DNA of 8,962 nucleotides from Clostridia bacterium (lineage in GTDB: Bacteria; Bacillota_A; Clostridia; Oscillospirales; CAG-272), in the NCBI GenBank assembly GCA_017411885.1, contig JAFQPF010000178.1, positions 1 through 8,962 of the forward strand. Direction: 5' to 3'. Below the pieces are notes generated by a model, which made no database searches, was not told the origin of the DNA, and saw only the letters and a program-made list of their open reading frames with translations. The position numbers were made by a program, and so were the translations under genes. This document shows, one piece after another, positions 5,852 through 8,962 of this stretch (within the stretch, counting starts at the first letter, position 1; each line of letters begins with the position of its first letter).

Positions 5852-7825
5852 TTATCTTTTTTTCTTGTTTTTAACCCTGCCTCCGCCGGGCTTGCCCTTG
5901 TATCTGTTAAAGCTCTCCCGCGGCTTTTGAGCGCGCGTATCACCGCGCCTTGAAGCAGAGGTGGGCTTTTTTGCTCCTGTGCGTGAAGCTTCCGCCTTTT
6001 CCTGCCTTTCTCCGCGGGCAGGTCTTACAAGACATTCCTTTGAATAGCCTATAAGATCCTCTCTGTGACATTTTACAAGCGCCTTGCGGACAAGCTCCGC
6101 GTTTTCAGGCTTTGTATACTGCAAAAGCGCGCGTTGCATACGCTTTTCCTCGTAATCGCTTGCAACGTATATCTTTTTGCCGGTAAGCGGATCTATGCCG
6201 GTGTAATACATTACGGTCGAAGCCGTGCCGGGTGTGGGATAAAAATCCTGAACCTGCTCGGGCTTCATACCGAGGCTCTTGAGGTAAAGCGCAAGCTCTA
6301 CCGCGTCCTCAAGTCTGCTTCCCGGATGGCTTGACATAAGATATGGCACAAGGTACTGTTCAAGGTTAAAGCTCTTGGTAAGCTCAAAGAAACGCTTTCT
6401 GAAGCTTTCATACACCGCAATATTCGGCTTACCCATACAGGAAAGCACGTTTGCCGAGCAATGCTCGGGCGCGACCTTAAGCTGTCCGCTTACGTGGTGC
6501 CTTACGAGCCTTTTGAAGAAGTCCTCGTTTTTATCGTACATAACGTAATCAAAGCGTATACCCGAACGGATAAACACCTTTTTCACCCTGTCAAGCGATT
6601 CGATCTTTTCAAGCAGCTTTATATATTCGCTGTGATCGACAACGAGATTTTTACACGGAGTGGGGGATAAGCACTTGCGCGATGAGCAAACTCCATTTTC
6701 AAGCTGCTTTTCGCAGGACGGATATCTGAAATTTGCCGTCGGGCCTCCGACATCGTGGATATATCCCTTGAAATCGGGCATTTCGGTTATAACCTTTGCC
6801 TCGTTTACAACAGAATCTATACTGCGCGAGCGCACGGTCCTGCCCTGATGGTAGGCTATCGCGCAGAAATTGCAGGCACCAAAGCATCCTCTTGTATGCG
6901 TTATCGAAAACTTCACCTCGTCAATTCCCGGCACACCTCCGAGTGGCTCGTATGACGGATGCACACGTCTGGTATACGGCAGGGCGTAAACTCGGTCAAG
7001 CTCTTCTCTTTCAAGCGGCGGCATCGGCGGATTTGCGACAAGCATCTTATCATCGTAATACTCGATTATAGCCTTGCCCGAAACGGGGTCGGTGTTCTTA
7101 TACTGCACGCCAAATGCCTTTGCGTAAAGCTCCTTTGAGCTTTTAAGCTCGTTATAATCAAACTCTCCCGCGACTTCAAAATGCACCTTTTCTCCGCGCT
7201 TCATAAGACAGACGGTGCCGCGCACGTCGCGTATCTTTTTTATCGGCACAGAGCGGTCAAGTAGCTGCGCGATACGTAAGATTATATTCTCACCCATACC
7301 GTATGCGAGTATATCGGCACGCGAATCGACAAGTATACTGCGGCGCACCTTATTATCCCAATAATCGTAATGCGCGTGACGCCTGAGCGATGCTTCAAGT
7401 CCGCCTATTATTATCGGCACGTCGCCGAACGCTTCACGTATGCGGTTGCAATAAACGATGACCGCGCGGTCGGGGCGCTTGCCCATCACTCCGCCGGGCG
7501 AATAATAATCGTAGCTTCTCTTCTTTTTGGAAACGGTGTAATGCGCGACCATAGAGTCGATATTTCCCGCGCTTACAAGAAATCCGAGTCTGGGCTTCGG
7601 GTATTCCTTGAACGCCTTTGCGCTTTTATAATCGGGCTGCGACAGTATCGCAACACGAAAGCCCGCGGCCTCAAGCACGCGCGAGATTATAGCGGTGCCG
7701 AAGCTTGGATGGTCAACGTATGCGTCACCCGTAACATATACGAAATCGGGCCTGTCCCATCCGCATTTTAGCATATCATCATAGCAAAGCGGCAAAAAGC
7801 CTTGCTTTATCGGGGAATTTGTCAT
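5852..7825 (-). CDS. ygiQ: YgiQ-type radical SAM protein (UPF0313)
   Basis: A 657-residue member of the widespread YgiQ family, whose reaction is not established. The N-terminal UPF0313 domain includes FVYVTGDAYVDHPSFG (28-43) and IIIGGLEASLRRHAHYDYW (138-156). The radical SAM core begins near 305 with C314-F-G-A-C318-N-F-C321, the CxxxCxxC that binds the 4Fe-4S cluster used to cleave S-adenosylmethionine. The region 360-590 includes PSCEKQ, CSSRKC and a family-typical YLMSSHPG and DFYPTPGT, corresponding to the extra C-terminal domain. The last ~60 residues are a low-complexity basic tail (KKPTSASRR, GKPGGGRVKNKKKR) that may contact nucleic acid, an inference. The ATG lies 36 bp after the membrane-protein stop, likely in one transcript. 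No good Shine-Dalgarno precedes it; the nearest, AAAGGA, is about 25 bases upstream. The start agrees with the family N-terminus. Confidence 0.94.
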   Translation of the reverse strand: MTNSPIKQGFLPLCYDDMLKCGWDRPDFVYVTGDAYVDHPSFGTAIISRVLEAAGFRVAILSQPDYKSAKAFKEYPKPRLGFLVSAGNIDSMVAHYTVSKKKRSYDYYSPGGVMGKRPDRAVIVYCNRIREAFGDVPIIIGGLEASLRRHAHYDYWDNKVRRSILVDSRADILAYGMGENIILRIAQLLDRSVPIKKIRDVRGTVCLMKRGEKVHFEVAGEFDYNELKSSKELYAKAFGVQYKNTDPVSGKAIIEYYDDKMLVANPPMPPLEREELDRVYALPYTRRVHPSYEPLGGVPGIDEVKFSITHTRGCFGACNFCAIAYHQGRTVRSRSIDSVVNEAKVITEMPDFKGYIHDVGGPTANFRYPSCEKQLENGVCSSRKCLSPTPCKNLVVDHSEYIKLLEKIESLDRVKKVFIRSGIRFDYVMYDKNEDFFKRLVRHHVSGQLKVAPEHCSANVLSCMGKPNIAVYESFRKRFFELTKSFNLEQYLVPYLMSSHPGSRLEDAVELALYLKSLGMKPEQVQDFYPTPGTASTVMYYTGIDPLTGKKIYVASDYEEKRMQRALLQYTKPENAELVRKALVKCHREDLIGYSKECLVRPARGERQEKAEASRTGAKKPTSASRRGDTRAQKPRESFNRYKGKPGGGRVKNKKKR

Positions 7826-7861
7826 TTTATTATACGGAATTTTCCGCGTTCCTTTCGATAA

Positions 7862-8308
7862 TCAGTCTTTTCTTTCGTCAAACACCGAGGTGTATTCGCC
7901 GTCAATCTCTTCTTTGCTTTTGAAAATTTTGCCAAGAATAAATGTTACAAGCCATATTACAAAATACAAAATAGTTGCAAGGGATAAAAGCACAAGTAAA
8001 AAGCGTGCCTCTGCCCTTTGCGGTATGATAACACAAACTATAACTACGCAAAGCATTGAAAGTATATAGTGCAAGAGCCTTTTAACAGCTCCCGGCAATA
8101 TTTTAATTTTAAGAACATAGCTTAAAAGATTAAAAACAAGGGCGGATAAAAGTATCAGCAATGCAGGAGCGAGCCCTAAAAAGCTTACGAGCATATCGCT
8201 CTTTTCACCGTCACTTATCATCGCCTGCGCTATGATGAGAAGTATAAGCTCGCACGCGGTAAAGCACACGCAGGTGCGGGATATGATTTTATTTATTTCC
8301 TTCAGCAT
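7862..8308 (-). CDS. Small four-helix membrane protein, unknown function
   Basis: I do not recognise this 148-residue protein. It has four predicted membrane segments: about 12-31 (containing E20), 39-66, 80-96 and 103-126. A short loop with basic residues (KIKILPGAVKR) lies between helices 2 and 3, and a charged tail (KSKEEIDGEYTSVFDERKD) ends it. The size and topology recall DUF3021-like small membrane proteins, a weak resemblance only. The start at 8308 is chosen because GGAGA (8313-8317) sits four bases upstream. The frame stays open to a GTG at 8437, but that extension has no ribosome site and reads through a hairpin-rich repeat, so it is rejected. It lies upstream of ygiQ in a probable two-gene operon. 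Confidence 0.72.
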   Translation of the reverse strand: MLKEINKIISRTCVCFTACELILLIIAQAMISDGEKSDMLVSFLGLAPALLILLSALVFNLLSYVLKIKILPGAVKRLLHYILSMLCVVIVCVIIPQRAEARFLLVLLSLATILYFVIWLVTFILGKIFKSKEEIDGEYTSVFDERKD

Positions 8309-8320
8309 ATAGTCTCCATT

Positions 8321-8413
8321 CCGCCGCCAGCGGCGGCACAAACAGTAAAATGAAATCCATAGTACCGCACTTGTTGCGGCAAAATGGGTTGGGCCCCATT
8401 TTGTATGGATTTC
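8321..8413. repeat. Structured, repeat-like element (three-way junction plus GC hairpin)
   Basis: Several nested perfect inverted repeats are packed into 93 bp. The outer stem pairs GAAATCCATA (8352-8361) with TATGGATTTC (8404-8413). Inside are a 5-bp hairpin, CCGCA/TGCGG (8365-8369 with 8375-8379), and a 9-bp hairpin, CAAAATGGG/CCCATTTTG (8380-8388 with 8395-8403), which directly abuts the outer stem. A separate 6-bp GC hairpin, CCGCCG/CGGCGG, is at 8321-8326 and 8331-8336. Both strands would fold alike. It forms most of the leader of the small membrane-protein gene. The design suggests a dispersed non-coding repeat of gut Clostridia or a small non-autonomous element. Copy number is not visible here. 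Confidence 0.6.
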
Positions 8414-8415
8414 GC

Positions 8416-8461
8416 GCGTGAAATAAGCCGATAACACTTATCACAGATTAACCTTTCACGC
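8416..8461. repeat. Second inverted repeat in the same leader
   Basis: GCGTGAAA (8416-8423) is matched exactly by TTTCACGC (8454-8461). A small GATAA/TTATC hairpin (8430-8434 with 8438-8442) lies between the arms. On the minus strand the arm at 8454-8461 immediately follows the AAGGAG at 8466-8471, so folding could hide the GTG at 8459. Confidence 0.5.
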
Positions 8462-8471
8462 TATTCTCCTT
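8448..8471 (-). other. Possible three-codon leader ORF with its own Shine-Dalgarno
   Basis: AAGGAG (8466-8471), a six-base spacer, then GTG AAA GGT TAA (8459 to 8448). The spacing is ideal for translation initiation, but the frame closes after three codons. It may be a leader mini-ORF or the stranded start site of an older gene separated from its body by the structured element. Function is unproven. Confidence 0.3.
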
Positions 8472-8485
8472 TGACTTATGCTTAC

Positions 8486-8514
8486 ATTATACCGCATATT
8501 CCGACGATATGCAA
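8486..8514 (-). promoter_or_regulatory. Promoter of the membrane protein-ygiQ operon
   Basis: Minus-strand TTGCAT (8509-8514), a 17-bp spacer and perfect TATAAT (8486-8491). Initiation near 8479 gives a leader of about 170 nt that contains the structured element before the ATG at 8308. Confidence 0.65.
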
Positions 8515-8522
8515 GGGGATAG

Positions 8523-8557
8523 AAAAAAATTCACCCGCGGTAATGACCGCGGGTGAA
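8523..8557 (-). terminator. Intrinsic terminator of the epimerase-like gene
   Basis: A perfect 11-bp GC-rich stem, TTCACCCGCGG (8530-8540) and CCGCGGGTGAA (8547-8557), with a 6-nt loop. On the minus strand it is followed by seven T (A7 at 8523-8529). It begins five bases beyond the stop codon. Confidence 0.92.
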
Positions 8558-8561
8558 AGCC

Positions 8562-8962
8562 TTATACATTCTTGTAAGCTTCAATTTTTGAAATAAGGTT
8601 ACGTCCTACCTTGCACATAAATGCGGCAACGTCCGGGTAAAGCTCCTTGTCAAAGCCGCGGAAAAATACATCCGCTTCATAGGTAAACTCACCCTTGTAA
8701 TCTATGTCCGCCAAAGCCTTGCACACCTCGTCCAAATTCGTTTTTGATATTCCGGGCAAAGTATGCAGGTCGTTTACACCGTCAACGTCGTGCACGTGAA
8801 GCGCACCGAGTCTGTCATGTCCGATAGCTCTTACGGCATCCGCAGGATCTTCGCCGACAAGCGGAGAATGGCCTAAATCAAGGCAGACCGTGAAATATTC
8901 GCTGTCAAGCTTATCGTAGCATTCATTAAGCTCGTGCGAAAGGCTTATATGATTGGGTACTA
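8562..8962 (-). CDS. Sugar phosphate isomerase/epimerase-like TIM barrel (5' end outside window)
   Basis: The frame is open from the window edge to TAA at 8562-8564, giving the last 132 residues. It belongs to the xylose isomerase-like/AP endonuclease 2 barrel family. Visible metal-site motifs are CLDLGHS (the D and H of DxGH), LHVHDVDG with D.H spacing, DLHTLPG and the late glutamate in FTYEADV, matching the usual E-D-H-E pattern whose first glutamate would lie upstream. GLY-type loop ADIDYKGEFTYEA is typical of the family's 'Y.GE' strand. Members isomerise or epimerise sugars such as tagatose, allulose or inosose; the substrate cannot be told from this part. A start at the GTG of codon 8795 would cut the barrel and is not used. 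It carries its own terminator, so it is separate from the downstream operon. Confidence 0.88.
   Translation of the reverse strand, partial: VPNHISLSHELNECYDKLDSEYFTVCLDLGHSPLVGEDPADAVRAIGHDRLGALHVHDVDGVNDLHTLPGISKTNLDEVCKALADIDYKGEFTYEADVFFRGFDKELYPDVAAFMCKVGRNLISKIEAYKNV

Noticed and set aside
8321..8413. CRISPR array
   Set aside because: The repeats are inverted and nested; there are no regularly spaced direct repeats and no cas genes.
8309..8437. N-terminal extension of the membrane protein to a GTG at 8437
   Set aside because: No ribosome site precedes it, the extension reads through nested inverted repeats, and a good GGAGA site supports the ATG at 8308.

Overview
The window looks like chromosomal DNA from an anaerobic, Gram-positive-type member of the Clostridia (Oscillospiraceae/Ruminococcaceae-like). 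The evidence is strong GGAGG-type ribosome sites, an S-layer-homology (SLH) surface protein, an IreB-family phosphoprotein, and a PerR / reverse-rubrerythrin / rubredoxin peroxide-defence operon of the kind found in clostridia. No phage, insertion sequence, tRNA, rRNA or CRISPR array is visible.

Layout, left to right. (1) 1-1539, minus: the first 513 codons of a secreted protein with three SLH modules; its 3' end lies outside the window. (2) 1540-2003: a 464-bp divergent regulatory region with an extended -10 promoter for the SLH gene and two promoter candidates for perR. The proximal perR promoter has perfect consensus hexamers and is followed at once by a perfect 19-bp Fur/PerR-type palindrome. 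(3) 2004-3194, plus: perR, reverse rubrerythrin and rubredoxin, ending in a hairpin terminator shared with the convergent operon. The rubrerythrin frame is cut by one in-frame TAG at codon 114, yet both sides remain fully rubrerythrin-like. The rubredoxin has a shortened first iron knuckle, CPCG instead of CxxCG. (4) 3237-5710, minus: ireB, ribF and a D-Ala-D-Ala carboxypeptidase-family gene, tightly packed with their own promoter. (5) 5852-8308, minus: a YgiQ-type radical SAM protein (UPF0313) preceded by a small four-helix membrane protein. Between that membrane-protein gene and its promoter lies a strongly folded leader of about 170 nt that resembles a dispersed structured repeat. (6) 8562-8962, minus: the C-terminal part of a sugar phosphate isomerase/epimerase-like TIM barrel, followed by a strong intrinsic terminator.

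How the genes work together. The plus-strand operon reads as a self-contained peroxide module: PerR senses peroxide through iron, probably controls its own promoter through the palindrome, and co-expresses the diiron peroxidase with its electron-donor rubredoxin. The ireB-ribF-carboxypeptidase operon combines a probable PASTA-kinase substrate, flavin cofactor synthesis and a peptidoglycan enzyme. The most notable points are the amber codon in rubrerythrin, the CxC rubredoxin, the carboxypeptidase with two of its three active-site motifs altered, and the structured repeat-like leader near 8.3-8.4 kb. I found no clearly new multi-gene system.
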